From assembly GCA_001913845.2 (NCBI GenBank), contig MKGP02000015.1:1-64000 (forward strand): a stretch of 64,000 nucleotides of DNA, given 5' to 3'. The first letter of the stretch is position 1; every line of letters begins with the position of its first letter. This document shows, one piece after another, positions 26,048 to 36,176 of the stretch. The notes under the pieces were generated by a model. That model was not told the origin of the DNA and searched no databases. It was given only the letters and a program-made list of their open reading frames with translations. Source of the DNA: Limnothrix sp. CACIAM 69d. GTDB taxonomy: Bacteria; Cyanobacteriota; Cyanobacteriia; CACIAM-69d. Position numbers and translations under genes: made by a program.

Positions 26048-27130
26048 ATGACTGCAACCCTGCAACAGCGCCAAGGCGCTTCCGTGTGGGATCAGTTCTG
26101 CGAGTGGGTAACCAGCACCAACAACCGCCTGTACGTGGGCTGGTTCGGTGTCCTGATGATCCCCACCCTGCTGGCTGCCACCATCTGCTACGTTATCGCT
26201 TTCATCGGCGCTCCCCCGGTTGACATCGACGGCATCCGCGAACCCGTGGCTGGTTCGTTGCTGTACGGAAACAACATCATCTCTGGTGCTGTGATCCCCT
26301 CGTCGAACGCCATCGGTCTGCACTTCTACCCCATCTGGGAAGCTGCTTCCTTGGATGAGTGGCTGTACAACGGTGGTCCCTACCAACTGGTTGTGTTCCA
26401 CTTCCTGATCGGCGTGTTCTGCTACATGGGCCGTGAGTGGGAACTGAGCTACCGCCTCGGTATGCGTCCTTGGATCTGCGTGGCTTACAGCGCTCCTGTT
26501 GCTGCTGCTACCGCTGTGTTCCTGATCTACCCGATCGGTCAAGGCTCGTTCTCTGACGGTATGCCTTTGGGCATCTCGGGCACCTTCAACTTCATGTTGG
26601 TGTTCCAAGCTGAGCACAACATCCTGATGCACCCCTTCCACATGCTGGGCGTTGCTGGTGTGTTCGGTGGCTCGCTGTTCTCCGCAATGCACGGTTCCTT
26701 GGTGACCAGCTCGCTGGTTAAGGAAACCACCGAAGTTGAGTCGCAAAACTACGGCTACAAGTTCGGTCAAGAGGAAGAAACCTACAACATCGTTGCAGCA
26801 CACGGCTACTTCGGTCGCTTGATCTTCCAATACGCTTCGTTCAACAACAGCCGCTCGCTGCACTTCTTCTTGGGTGCTTGGCCGGTTGTGGGTATCTGGT
26901 TCACCGCCCTGGGCGTGAGCACGATGGCATTCAACCTGAACGGCTTCAACTTCAACCAATCGGTTGTTGACTCGCAAGGTCACGTAATCGGCACCTGGGC
27001 TGATGTGATCAACCGCGCCAACCTGGGTATGGAAGTGATGCACGAGCGTAACGCTCACAACTTCCCGCTGGATCTGGCTGCTGGTGAAGCTGCTCCCGTA
27101 GCTCTGCAAGCTCCCGCAATCAACGGTTAA
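26048..27130 (+). CDS. psbA: Photosystem II reaction centre protein D1, Glu130 form
   Basis: D1 binds P680, pheophytin, the Mn4Ca cluster and QB in the thylakoid membrane. The 360-residue product is full length with five transmembrane helices. Functional residues are all present: Tyr161 (YZ), Asp170, Glu189, His190, His198 (P680 ligand), Ser264 (QB/herbicide site), His332, Glu333, Asp342 and Ala344, followed by a 16-residue extension removed by CtpA. Residue 130 is Glu, the state of high-light D1:2-type copies, rather than Gln. Codon use is highly biased. A strong hairpin terminator follows at 27187. No obvious Shine-Dalgarno sequence precedes the ATG, as is common for psbA. Confidence 0.99.
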   Translation: MTATLQQRQGASVWDQFCEWVTSTNNRLYVGWFGVLMIPTLLAATICYVIAFIGAPPVDIDGIREPVAGSLLYGNNIISGAVIPSSNAIGLHFYPIWEAASLDEWLYNGGPYQLVVFHFLIGVFCYMGREWELSYRLGMRPWICVAYSAPVAAATAVFLIYPIGQGSFSDGMPLGISGTFNFMLVFQAEHNILMHPFHMLGVAGVFGGSLFSAMHGSLVTSSLVKETTEVESQNYGYKFGQEEETYNIVAAHGYFGRLIFQYASFNNSRSLHFFLGAWPVVGIWFTALGVSTMAFNLNGFNFNQSVVDSQGHVIGTWADVINRANLGMEVMHERNAHNFPLDLAAGEAAPVALQAPAING

Positions 27131-27186
27131 TTCTGAAGGTTGTGAGTGCCTGCTAGCCTGAGCAAATCAGTCTAAGCGACACAGTG

Positions 27187-27217
27187 GAGGGGGGACGATC
27201 TTGAATCGTCTCCCCTC
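27187..27217 (+). terminator. psbA transcription terminator
   Basis: GAGGGG-G-GACGAT, loop CTTGA, ATCGTC-T-CCCCTC forms a 12-pair stem with one symmetrical mismatch. It is followed by TTGCTATT. It lies 56 bases after the psbA stop. Confidence 0.8.
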
Positions 27218-27368
27218 TTGCTATTGGTGATCCTGAGAAACTCATGCGGGCAGTGATCCGCAGGATCCAGAACGGTTGGAATCGCCCGATAATTGGATTA
27301 TCGGTACTGGTTTTGCGGCGGCTCCCGGGGAATTCGCAGGAATTCAAGATTTGAGGAATTGAAGGTTT

Positions 27369-28664
27369 ATGTTGCTCGATCGCCCAGAAATGCATAGCGA
27401 ATCTGACGTGGCGGTGGTGGAAGCGAAAGCGGCTGCAATTCCCACCTATGACGTAGCGATCGTTGGGGGTGGGATTGTGGGGCTGGTGGTGGCCTGTGGG
27501 TTGCGCCAAACGGGGTTGAAAGTGGCGATCATTGAAGCCCTAACCCAGGCCACGGCAGCAAAACAAGCTCAGGCCTATGCCTTTTCCCTGTCTTCGGCCA
27601 AAATCTTCCAGGGATTGGGCCTGTGGGATCAGGTGCGATCGAGCCTGGAACCCTTCCGCCGGATTCGGCTTTCCGATTGTGATTGGCCCGATGTGGTGGA
27701 ATTCTGGCCCCAGGATGCGGGAATGCAGACGGAGTTGGGCTATGTGGCGGCCCACAATACCCTGCTAGAAGCCTTGCAAGGGGCAGTGAATCGATCGCCC
27801 CATTGCACTTGGATTGGCCCGGCCACGGCCACCGTTTTGGACTATGGGGCCGATTGGGCTGAGTTGGTGATTGCACCCAATGGCGAGGGGGTGACGGTTC
27901 CGTCGCGACTGCGGGCCAAGTTGGTGGTGGCGGCGGACGGGGCCCGATCGCCCTTGCGGGAAGCGGCCGGCATTCCCAGACGCGGTTGGGCCTACTGGCA
28001 ATCTTGTATTGTGGCCGCCGTCAAGGCTGAACAGCATCACCAAAACATTGCCTACGAACGGTTTCAGACTAGCGGTCCCTTCGCCATTTTGCCCTTGGGG
28101 GATGTGTGTCGTTTGGTGTGGACGGCTCCCCACGCGGAAGCCCAGGCGATGTTGGCGTTGGACGACTCAGCATTTTTGCGGGCCCTGAGCCAACGGTTTG
28201 GCCCCCAAATGGGGCAATTGGAATTGGTGGGCGGTCGCTATCTGTTTCCGGTGCGGTTGATGCAGTGCGATCGCTACGTGGGACATCGGTTGGCCCTGGC
28301 GGGGGATGCGGCCCACTGTTGCCATCCGGTGGGGGGACAAGGTTTGAACATGGGCATTCGCGACGCGGCGGCCCTGGTGGATGTGATCGAAGGGGCGATC
28401 GCCCGGGGTGAAGACTTTGGGCAAGTGGCGGTGTTGCGGCGCTACGATCGCTGGCGGCGTTGGGGCAATTGGGTGATCCTGGCGTTCACGGATTTGCTCG
28501 ATCGACTCTTTTCCACCCAACTGTGGCCCGTGGTTTGGGTGCGGCGGCTGGGCTTGGCGGCCCTGAAGCGGGTTCCGCCCCTGAAGTCCCTGGCCCTGAG
28601 GTTGATGACAGGACTGCTAGGAAAGATGCCGAGCTTGGGCCGCCTGGCGAATTCCAACCCTTGA
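27369..28664 (+). CDS. UbiH/COQ6-type FAD-dependent hydroxylase
   Basis: The 431-residue flavoprotein has the N-terminal dinucleotide fold VAIVGGGIVGLVVACGL (about residues 31-47), the mid motif LVVAADGARSPLREAAGI, and the second FAD motif LALAGDAAHCCHPVGGQG followed by LNMGIRDAAAL. These three define the UbiH/UbiF/VisC/COQ6 family of aromatic-ring monooxygenases. Cyanobacteria lack ubiquinone, so the substrate may be a plastoquinone or tocopherol precursor or another aromatic; that is not determined. The first 25 residues are a non-conserved extension, and the start could be internal (ATG at residue 8). Confidence 0.88.
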   Translation: MLLDRPEMHSESDVAVVEAKAAAIPTYDVAIVGGGIVGLVVACGLRQTGLKVAIIEALTQATAAKQAQAYAFSLSSAKIFQGLGLWDQVRSSLEPFRRIRLSDCDWPDVVEFWPQDAGMQTELGYVAAHNTLLEALQGAVNRSPHCTWIGPATATVLDYGADWAELVIAPNGEGVTVPSRLRAKLVVAADGARSPLREAAGIPRRGWAYWQSCIVAAVKAEQHHQNIAYERFQTSGPFAILPLGDVCRLVWTAPHAEAQAMLALDDSAFLRALSQRFGPQMGQLELVGGRYLFPVRLMQCDRYVGHRLALAGDAAHCCHPVGGQGLNMGIRDAAALVDVIEGAIARGEDFGQVAVLRRYDRWRRWGNWVILAFTDLLDRLFSTQLWPVVWVRRLGLAALKRVPPLKSLALRLMTGLLGKMPSLGRLANSNP

Positions 28665-28693
28665 GTGTTGGGCGATCGCCTTGTGTCAATGGG

Positions 28694-28723
28694 CGATCGC
28701 AAATTGGCCGATCGCAAATTGGC
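28694..28723. repeat. Tandem 15-bp duplication carrying CGATCG
   Basis: CGATCGCAAATTGGC occurs twice back to back (28694-28708, 28709-28723). A further GGCGATCGCC lies at 28670-28679. It occupies the short gap between two convergent genes and is probably expansion around HIP1 sites. Confidence 0.6.
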
Positions 28724-28729
28724 AAGCCG

Positions 28730-29467
28730 CTAGCCTAACCAGGCGGCCGGTGCGGGCCGAGCGGTCGATCGGCCGGCGGGCCGCACCTCGTAAAGCTTGC
28801 CCTCATTCAGTTGCAAAACTCGGTGATGGCTGCGCCGCACCCACAGCTCATCATGGGTTGTGACGATCGTGGTTGCTCCCAATTCGTTGAGCCGCTCCAG
28901 GATCGCAATGATCTGTTGGGAGTTGTCGCCGTCGAGGTTGCCGGTGGGTTCATCGGCCAAAATTAAGGGGGGCGTGCTGACAATGGCTCGGGCAATGCTG
29001 GCCCGCTGCTGTTCGCCGCCCGAGAGCTGTTCCGGGAAGTGGTCTGCCTTGGGCAGCAGCCCCACCAACCGCAGGGCGGGCGTGAGACGACGGCGAATTT
29101 CCGCCTGGGGATAGCCCTGGGCTAACAAAACGAAGGCAATATTTTCAGCTACGGTGCGGCGGGGAATGAGTTTGTAATCTTGAAAAACAATGCCAATTTT
29201 GCGCCGCAGGAGCGCCAGTTGATTGCGATTGAGGTCGCTAACCCGTTGCCCATCGATGATCACTTCGCCCCGATCGACCAGTTCTTCGCCATAGAGCAGC
29301 TTTAGCAGGGTAGACTTGCCCGCGCCGGAGGGGCCCGTAATCATCAAAAATTCACCGCGATCGACCCGTAAATTAGCCCCCAACAGGCCGCGCTGACTGC
29401 GGTTATAGATTTTCACCACCTCGCGCAATTGCACGATCGCCGCCGCATTCGACCTCACACCAGCCAT
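28730..29467 (-). CDS. ftsE: FtsE-like ABC ATPase (cell division)
   Basis: The 245-residue ATPase has Walker [10 protein letters not shown], signature LSGGEQQR, Walker [15 protein letters not shown] and switch His in VTTHD. The family-specific [18 protein letters not shown] region matches FtsE. With the membrane protein FtsX, FtsE controls peptidoglycan hydrolases at the division site. No ftsX is next to it, so the pair is split here. It is convergent with the UbiH-type gene and divergent from cruP. Confidence 0.88.
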   Translation of the reverse strand: MAGVRSNAAAIVQLREVVKIYNRSQRGLLGANLRVDRGEFLMITGPSGAGKSTLLKLLYGEELVDRGEVIIDGQRVSDLNRNQLALLRRKIGIVFQDYKLIPRRTVAENIAFVLLAQGYPQAEIRRRLTPALRLVGLLPKADHFPEQLSGGEQQRASIARAIVSTPPLILADEPTGNLDGDNSQQIIAILERLNELGATTIVTTHDELWVRRSHHRVLQLNEGKLYEVRPAGRSTARPAPAAWLG

Positions 29468-29584
29468 GGCCGTTCTGTCCTTTGTGGAGGGTGGGGGTTG
29501 TCAGGATGCCAAGCTGGGGCCACTGGGCCCGCAACCGCCTGAATCGATCGCCCTGTTCCACCCAATTGTTCGTTCTTGTTCGTT

Positions 29585-31219
29585 ATGAGTTTAACCGCCG
29601 ATCTCCTTTCCACCATCCCCGGCCAACCGTTGGCGGGTTTAGCGCGAGCCGATCGCCTGTGGCAACAACTCCGGGGGCTGGATGATCAGGGGGTTACACC
29701 CCCCATTTCTGTGATTTACGAATCTTCACAGAACCTGGCGGCCGATCCTGCCAACTCGCCGCCAGCCGATGCCCTCACGGTTGATTTGGTGGTGCTGGGG
29801 GGAACTTTGGGGATTGTGATGGCCACGGCCCTGGCCCAGACCGGTTGGCGCGTGGCGTTGATGGAACGGGGACAACTGCAAGGGCGAGATCAGGAATGGA
29901 ATATTTCCCGATCGGAATTGGCCGTTTTGGTCGAACGGGGGCTGTTGACGGCGGCGGAACTGGAGCGGGCGATCGCCTCGGAATTTAACCCCGTGCGGAT
30001 TGCCTTTGCGGGCGGCCAGGAGCGATGGGTGCGGGATGTGCTGAATCTGGGCGTGAGTCCCGCTGTTTTGGTCGCTCAATTGCGGCAGAAATTCTTGGCC
30101 GCCGGGGGCATTCTGCTGGAACAAACCCAGTTTGTTTCCCTGACCGTGCAGCCCGATCGGGTTTGGGTGCGGGGGCGATCGCTCCTGGGCGGCCCCACCG
30201 GAGCCACCGGAGCCGGGGGCAGCGCTGCCTATGGGGATTGGGTCACCGCCAATCAGGCGACGGTCACGATCGGGGCGCGGCTGGTGTTGGATGCCATGGG
30301 GCATCAGTCCCCGATCGTCCAGCAAACCCGCGGCCCCGCCAAACCCGATGGTGTTTGTCTGGTGGTGGGCACTTGCGCCACGGGCTATCCTGCCAACGAC
30401 AGCGCCGATCTGATTGCCACCACCACCGGCATTCAGGATGATCGCCAATATTTTTGGGAAGCGTTCCCCGCCCAAGCGGGCCGCACCACCTATCTGTTTT
30501 GTTATGGGGATGCCCACCCCAGCCGCCCCAGCTTGCACGATTTGTTTGAAGACTACTTCCGGCTATTGCCTGCCTACCAAAACTTGCCTTCCTTGGGGGG
30601 GTTGCAATTTCAGCGGGCCCTATTTGGTTTTTTCCCTGCCTTTCGCCAAAGCCCTTTGCAACCAACGGTCGATCGCCTGCTGTTTATTGGTGATAGCAGC
30701 GGTTTGCAGTCCCCTCTTAGTTTTGGCGGCTTTGGGGCCCTGTTGCGCCACCTCGATCGGCTTTTGGACGGCATCACCAACGCCCTGCAAACCGATCGGC
30801 TCGATCGGGCCCACCTGAGCCTGTTGCTGCCCTATCAACCAAATCTTTCCGTTACCTGGCTATTTCAGCAGGCCATGCGCGTGGCTGTGGGGCAACAGTT
30901 ACCGAGCGATCGAATCAATCGATTGTTGGATGCGGTGTTTGGGGAAATGGCCGCAGCGGGCGATCGGGTACTGCGGCCCTTCCTGCAAGACGTGGTGCAA
31001 TTTCCCGCCCTTTCCATTGCCCTGGCCCGTGTGGCGATCGCCCAGCCGGTCTTGGTGGCTCAGCTCATTCCCCAACTGGGCTTGCCTGCCTTGTTGGATT
31101 GGATGCGGCATTATCTCGCCTTGGGGCTATATCACGCGGGCGATCGTCTGGCCTTGCCCGCTCGCGAACCAGTGCGATCGGCTTGGCACTACGGTTCTGG
31201 AAACGATTGGCATTCCTAA
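29585..31219 (+). CDS. cruP: CruP, lycopene cyclase CruA paralogue
   Basis: The 544-residue flavoprotein has a dinucleotide-binding start (VDLVVLGGTLGIVMATALAQ). It also has the CruP-typical blocks QGRDQEWNISRSELAVLVERG, PDGVCLVVGTCATGY, QYFWEAFPA and LLFIGDSSGLQSPLSFGGFG. These are shared with plant chloroplast CruP more than with CruA. CruP is linked to carotenoid and redox balance, and its cyclase activity is doubtful. The start is ATG 29585, 9 bases inside a longer TTG-starting frame. There is a Gly/Ala/Thr-rich insertion near residues 205-220 (PTGATGAGGS). Confidence 0.87.
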   Translation: MSLTADLLSTIPGQPLAGLARADRLWQQLRGLDDQGVTPPISVIYESSQNLAADPANSPPADALTVDLVVLGGTLGIVMATALAQTGWRVALMERGQLQGRDQEWNISRSELAVLVERGLLTAAELERAIASEFNPVRIAFAGGQERWVRDVLNLGVSPAVLVAQLRQKFLAAGGILLEQTQFVSLTVQPDRVWVRGRSLLGGPTGATGAGGSAAYGDWVTANQATVTIGARLVLDAMGHQSPIVQQTRGPAKPDGVCLVVGTCATGYPANDSADLIATTTGIQDDRQYFWEAFPAQAGRTTYLFCYGDAHPSRPSLHDLFEDYFRLLPAYQNLPSLGGLQFQRALFGFFPAFRQSPLQPTVDRLLFIGDSSGLQSPLSFGGFGALLRHLDRLLDGITNALQTDRLDRAHLSLLLPYQPNLSVTWLFQQAMRVAVGQQLPSDRINRLLDAVFGEMAAAGDRVLRPFLQDVVQFPALSIALARVAIAQPVLVAQLIPQLGLPALLDWMRHYLALGLYHAGDRLALPAREPVRSAWHYGSGNDWHS

Positions 31220-31220
31220 C

Positions 31221-31310
31221 GGCTAGTTAATGCTTGGCTAGTTAATGCTTGGCTAGTTAATGCTTGGCTAGTTAATGCTTGGCTAGTTAATGCTTGGTTA
31301 GTTCATGCTG
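31221..31310. repeat. 15-bp tandem repeat, five exact copies plus one degenerate
   Basis: GGCTAGTTAATGCTT is repeated five times without change (31221-31295), then GGTTAGTTCATGCTG (31296-31310). It begins one base after the cruP stop and fills most of the gap to the convergent kinase gene. There are no spacers, so it is not a CRISPR. Copy number is likely to vary between strains. Confidence 0.95.
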
Positions 31311-31331
31311 AATTGGTGAATTCTCAGGGAC

Positions 31332-33776
31332 TTAACTGGTTGTTGAACCCTCGGTCTCCAGGGATTCTGAACGAGCCACAGGAGCACGACTATCCCCACT
31401 CGTCCCGGAAGAAACCCTCGCGATCGGAATTGGGGGCTGCTTCAGCGGTAGTCGAATCATAAATGTTGTTCCTTGCCCCGGCTGCGAGCAACAGGTTAGG
31501 GAGCCATGGTGTTTTTCCGCAATAATTTGGTAGCTAATCGATAGACCAATTCCTGTGCCTTTGCCAACGGGTTTAGTGGTAAAGAAAGGGTCAAAAATCT
31601 TCGCCTGAATGGCTGGAGGAATTCCAGAGCCATTGTCAGTAATGGCAATTTCTACCGTGTCTGTGTTGATTGGTAAGTTTGATAATTGGGATGAGTCAGA
31701 TTGAACCAGTTTGGTTGTAATTTTCAGCCGATTGGGATTCGCTTCAATCTCCGGAAAGTTCCAACGAGCTGTTCGCTCTTCCAAGGCATCGATCGCATTA
31801 GCCAATAAATTCATTAAAACTTGATTGAGCGGCCCTGGATAACAATCCACCAACGGAAGGTCACCCAACTCAGTTGCAACCTGGATGGCGGGTCGTTGCG
31901 AGTTGGCCTTCAAGCGGTGATTTAAAAGTGCCAAGGTGCTTTCAATTCCTTCGTTAACCTGAAAGGGTTGATGCATCCCTTGATCGGATCGCGAAAAATT
32001 GCGCAACGAAAGAACCAGTTGGCGGATGCGCTCAGTGCCCAAGGTCATGGAACCAAGAATTTTGCCTAGATCTTCCTCAATGAATGCCAGCTCTTCAGTA
32101 TCGAAATCAGCCTCGCCTTCTAAATCAGAAAGATACTGCGATCGCACGTTTTGGGGAATAGCTTGTATGAGCGATTGATATTGATGAATCAGACTAATGA
32201 GGTCTGTGGTGTAGTTTTTAATGTGATCGAGGTTGCCATAAATAAAATTCACAGGATTATTAATTTCGTGGGCAATGCCTGCCAGCATCTGCCCGAGTCC
32301 CGACATTTTTTCGCTCTGAACCAGTTGAATTTGAGCTTGTTGCAACTGATCTAAGGCAGCCGTCCGCTCGGCCACGGTCTGCTGAAGAAATTGATTCGCT
32401 GATTCCAAAGACTGAAAAGACTGTTGAACCTGCTTAGACATTCGCTCAAAGGAGAAGGATAGAAATTCCAACTCATCCATCCTGTGGGGCGATCGACTAG
32501 ACTTTGACTGCTCCAAGTCTTGTACTGCATTTGATTCTAAAGTCAATAATTCCGCACTACCTTGTACTAAGGTTGTGATCTCCAATGAAGAATAGGTCTC
32601 TGACAAATTTCCAGATAAATTTTCAGATAAGTTTCTAGATAAACTTTCATTTGAATCTTTGAGAAAGTGGCGAGAGTCCTTCACGGAAAAATTACTGGAA
32701 AAATCACTAATCAATAGGTCATTGCATTTAGAAACAATGGGCTGTAAGCGACGATTGAGATATTGCACAGCAGCATAAACCACAAAAGCCAACACCAAAG
32801 CGGCAATGGCTGCACCGATCAGAACTGTGCGCCAAATGGGATATTTAACGACCGATTCTGGGACAACGGCAACCGCGATCCAGTTTGTGCTGGGGACTCG
32901 TTGATAGGCTAGGAACTGTCCTTCCATGTAAGCCATGCCCAAGGGACGAGACTGCAAGATCAGCCAAGCTTCGCGAAATAATGCAAAGTCATAGTAATCG
33001 GTGGTGACTTTTGTAAACTTAAAATTGGGCGGTGGAACGAGCAATTTTCCCTCTTGACTAAAAACCGCAAAATACCCTTCGCCACGGGTAACGGTTCTTT
33101 TTAATTTCTGAGCTAGGGCTGATATGTTCACATCAGCGCCTGCAATACCCAATAGCTTGCGGCGGTCATTATAAAAAGGACTATAAAAGGTGGTCATTTT
33201 AATGCCTGACCACTCATAAGGCTCGAGCCAAACATCACCTCGGGCTGCGATCGCGGCTTTCCAGTAATCGCGCGTTGGATAATTATCATCGGTGTAAATT
33301 TCTGAATAACGCACATGCTGGTAAGGCGCAGGGAGGCGGTGACCCACCATGCCCGAGCTGCCTTGATCGACATAAAAGTAGGGATAAAACCAAGGGCGAT
33401 CGCGCACAATTTGGTAGGCATCTTGACCGAAAAAAACCGCCATGGTTAAGTCAGGGCGGCTTTTAAAAAACTCAAAAGTTAATTGTTTATAGGATTCAGC
33501 ATCCTGAATACCGGCTTGTTGATTGGCCCTGACGGCTGAGGCGATCGCCTTAACATAGGCTTGGGAGTTGGTGAGCTGTCCATTGATGACTTGTACCTGA
33601 GCATTCAGGGTGTCTTGGATTTGGTCGATCGACTTACTCTCCAGCGATCGATAAAAAATTCCTGCCATGCTGCCAATGCCCACCAGCGCCCCACCAAGAA
33701 CACTCATAAAAAGGCGCGTGCTGACCGATCGAACCGGCCAAGAAAATCCCAATTGATATCGATAGTCAATAGGCAT
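31332..33776 (-). CDS. Membrane histidine kinase with dCache sensor, paralogue 1
   Basis: The 814-residue protein has helix 1 (about 22-42), a large periplasmic dCache-type domain (45-310; [26 protein letters not shown]), helix 2 (about 316-338), a long Ser/Asn-rich linker with repeated NLSENLSGNLSE (352-430), a coiled coil, and HisKA with H503 in [17 protein letters not shown]. The HATPase_c domain has NLLANAIDALEER, ITDNGSGIPP and GTGIGLSISYQII. dCache domains bind small extracellular ligands such as amino acids. It aligns without gaps over the first 350 residues to the kinase at 34029, so the two arose by duplication. No regulator is adjacent. Confidence 0.92.
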   Translation of the reverse strand: MPIDYRYQLGFSWPVRSVSTRLFMSVLGGALVGIGSMAGIFYRSLESKSIDQIQDTLNAQVQVINGQLTNSQAYVKAIASAVRANQQAGIQDAESYKQLTFEFFKSRPDLTMAVFFGQDAYQIVRDRPWFYPYFYVDQGSSGMVGHRLPAPYQHVRYSEIYTDDNYPTRDYWKAAIAARGDVWLEPYEWSGIKMTTFYSPFYNDRRKLLGIAGADVNISALAQKLKRTVTRGEGYFAVFSQEGKLLVPPPNFKFTKVTTDYYDFALFREAWLILQSRPLGMAYMEGQFLAYQRVPSTNWIAVAVVPESVVKYPIWRTVLIGAAIAALVLAFVVYAAVQYLNRRLQPIVSKCNDLLISDFSSNFSVKDSRHFLKDSNESLSRNLSENLSGNLSETYSSLEITTLVQGSAELLTLESNAVQDLEQSKSSRSPHRMDELEFLSFSFERMSKQVQQSFQSLESANQFLQQTVAERTAALDQLQQAQIQLVQSEKMSGLGQMLAGIAHEINNPVNFIYGNLDHIKNYTTDLISLIHQYQSLIQAIPQNVRSQYLSDLEGEADFDTEELAFIEEDLGKILGSMTLGTERIRQLVLSLRNFSRSDQGMHQPFQVNEGIESTLALLNHRLKANSQRPAIQVATELGDLPLVDCYPGPLNQVLMNLLANAIDALEERTARWNFPEIEANPNRLKITTKLVQSDSSQLSNLPINTDTVEIAITDNGSGIPPAIQAKIFDPFFTTKPVGKGTGIGLSISYQIIAEKHHGSLTCCSQPGQGTTFMIRLPLKQPPIPIARVSSGTSGDSRAPVARSESLETEGSTTS

Positions 33777-34028
33777 AGGACTAGCATTTGCTGTTAAACC
33801 TTACCCCTGTTATATAGCGGTCTTAGGACAGAAAATCATGAGATTTCAACAATAAAACTTTACACTTTCAGCAATATTTCAGAGTTGATCATTCTGCGAA
33901 ATTGCCCAAAAATCCCATGATTCCAAGGATTCAGGAGATGATCTGTTGGGGGATGACGTAAGGAAAATTTGAAAATTTTCAATCACTGAACCGCTTCGAG
34001 AACTCAATTCGGTCAATGGCTAAGGGTG

Positions 34029-36176
34029 TTATTTGATACCAGCAGGCAAATGAATAACAAATTGAGTACCTTGATTGGGCTGGGAGTGACAGAAAATTTT
34101 CCCTTGGTGTCGCTCCGTAATAACTTGATAGCTGATTGACAACCCTAGACCCGTGCCTTTGCCAACGGGTTTGGTCGTGAAAAATGGATCAAAAATCCTT
34201 GCCTGCACGGATTCAGGGATCCCAGGGCCATTATCAGTAATGCTGATTTCAACCACATTTTCATTAGCAATGAACTGGGTGGTAATTTCAATTCGGCTAG
34301 GATTAGCCTCAATTTCCGCCTCGCTCCAGCCGGCGGTTTTTTGCTCCAAGGCATCGATCGCATTAACCAGCAAATTCATAAATACCTGATTTAACGGGCC
34401 TGGATAGCATTCCACAGGTGGTAAATCGCCATATTTTGTGATCACTTCAATGGATGGATGGTCGGCTGTTGCTTTCAAACGATGTTTGAGTAACAGCAAG
34501 GTGCTTTCAATGCCATGGTGCAAATTGGTGACACAATCTTTGGTTTGGTCAGTTCTGGAAAATGTGCGCAGGGATAAAACTAGTTGCCGAATTCGATCGG
34601 TGCCAACGGTCATCGAATCCAGGATTTTAATCAAGTCCGATTGAATAAACGCTAGTTCTTCAAAGTCGATCGAGGCTTGACCGTTGGATTGGCTGGCTTG
34701 ACCGGAATGGATTGCATAAACCTGCGTGGTGGCTTGGAGTAACTCGTGAACATAGTCCCGCACATAATCTAAGTTGCCATGAATAAAATTCACGGGATTA
34801 TTAATTTCATGGGCAATTCCTGCCAAAAGTTGCCCCAACCCTGACATTTTTTCGCTTTGAATCAGTTGCAATTGCGTCTGTTGCAATTGGTTTAGGGCTT
34901 CGCTGCGGTCTTGAACGGTGGCTTGCAGGGTTTGGTTGGTTTCGGCCAAAGATTGCAAGGTTGCCTCCACTTTGGCAGCCATTTGATCAAAGGAATGACA
35001 TAGAAAAGTTAGCTCATCCATGTGCTGTCGATCGCGGTTTGGAACTGTAACAACCTCCTCTGATGTAGTAGTGGTTGCTGGGGTGACCATGGGCATAATT
35101 TGCTTGGTGGCCACCAAGGTATTACATTTTTCTAGAATTGGTTTGAGTTGGCGATTTAGACGACGGACAAAACCCAACACGGCGATCGCTAACAGAATAG
35201 CGGCGATGCTGACGCTGATGATTAAAACGCGCCAAAGGGGCCCCAACACCACATCACTGGGAACAACGGCGATCGCAATCCAGTTAGCGCTGGGGATTCG
35301 CTCATAGGCAATGATTTGATCTTGGTGATAAATAATATCGGAATTTTTGCTCTGCAAGATGGGCCACAGTTCGCGCAAGAGTGGCAAATCTCGATAGCTG
35401 GAATTGGCTTGAAGAGACTTGCGCTTCGGTGGGTAAGCCAGCAATTTACCGGATTTGCTGAGAATGGCAAAATAGCCTTCATTGTTGATGACGGATCGAT
35501 CGACTCGTTTGCTGAGTTCGGTGACGCTGAAGTCGGTTCCTGCTACGCCAACTAGTTGCCCCTGACTATCATAGAAGGGTACTAAATAGCTGGTCATAAC
35601 AATATTTGACCACTCATAGGGTTCTATCCAAATTCCCTTTTGATTACCCACAGGAATTCGCCAGTAATGTCGATCAGGATATTGATCATCTTTATATAGC
35701 TCTGAATAAAGCCAATCAGAGTGGGGAGGGGGCAAGCGCTCACCGATCGGATTGGGCTGACCTTGATCGACATAAAAATATGGATAAAACCACTGACGAT
35801 CGCGCAAAACCTGAAAGGCATTTTGACCAAAGCCTACTCCCAACACTAAGCTGGGACGTTGTTTGAAAAACTCTAAAGTTAATTGCTTATAGAATTCTGG
35901 ATCTTGAACATTTCGATCACGATTGGTCAAAACAGCCGCAGACAAAATTTCAATGTAGCGCTGGGATTCTAATAGTTGCCCTCGGGTAAATTCAACTTGG
36001 GCGTTCAGTTCCGCACGAATTCGCCCCAGAGATTCCCGTTCAATGGAGCGATAGAAAACAATGGCCATGGTTCCCAATGCGACGAGGGCCCCACCCAAAA
36101 CGTAAAGAAAAAGCTGAGTGCTGATGGATCGAACAAGCAGGCGATCGTGTAGTCTTTGAAACCACTTGGCCAGCAT
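34029..36176 (-). CDS. Membrane histidine kinase with dCache sensor, paralogue 2
   Basis: The 715-residue protein has the same layout as its downstream neighbour: helix 1, dCache domain (45-310; [12 protein letters not shown] is here [12 protein letters not shown]), helix 2, linker, HisKA with H456 in [17 protein letters not shown], and HATPase_c with [24 protein letters not shown] and [13 protein letters not shown]. The linker (352-385) is about 45 residues shorter and Thr/Val-rich, not Asn/Ser-rich. The pair is separated by 252 bases, each gene probably having its own promoter. The ligand may differ, since the sensor domains are well diverged. Confidence 0.92.
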   Translation of the reverse strand: MLAKWFQRLHDRLLVRSISTQLFLYVLGGALVALGTMAIVFYRSIERESLGRIRAELNAQVEFTRGQLLESQRYIEILSAAVLTNRDRNVQDPEFYKQLTLEFFKQRPSLVLGVGFGQNAFQVLRDRQWFYPYFYVDQGQPNPIGERLPPPHSDWLYSELYKDDQYPDRHYWRIPVGNQKGIWIEPYEWSNIVMTSYLVPFYDSQGQLVGVAGTDFSVTELSKRVDRSVINNEGYFAILSKSGKLLAYPPKRKSLQANSSYRDLPLLRELWPILQSKNSDIIYHQDQIIAYERIPSANWIAIAVVPSDVVLGPLWRVLIISVSIAAILLAIAVLGFVRRLNRQLKPILEKCNTLVATKQIMPMVTPATTTTSEEVVTVPNRDRQHMDELTFLCHSFDQMAAKVEATLQSLAETNQTLQATVQDRSEALNQLQQTQLQLIQSEKMSGLGQLLAGIAHEINNPVNFIHGNLDYVRDYVHELLQATTQVYAIHSGQASQSNGQASIDFEELAFIQSDLIKILDSMTVGTDRIRQLVLSLRTFSRTDQTKDCVTNLHHGIESTLLLLKHRLKATADHPSIEVITKYGDLPPVECYPGPLNQVFMNLLVNAIDALEQKTAGWSEAEIEANPSRIEITTQFIANENVVEISITDNGPGIPESVQARIFDPFFTTKPVGKGTGLGLSISYQVITERHQGKIFCHSQPNQGTQFVIHLPAGIK

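Noticed and set aside
26018-27109. 363-codon open frame antisense to psbA
   Set aside because: It mirrors psbA exactly. The strong codon bias of psbA leaves few stops on the other strand, and the translation shows no family.
31221-31310. Regular repeats considered as a CRISPR array
   Set aside because: Units are directly adjacent with no spacers.
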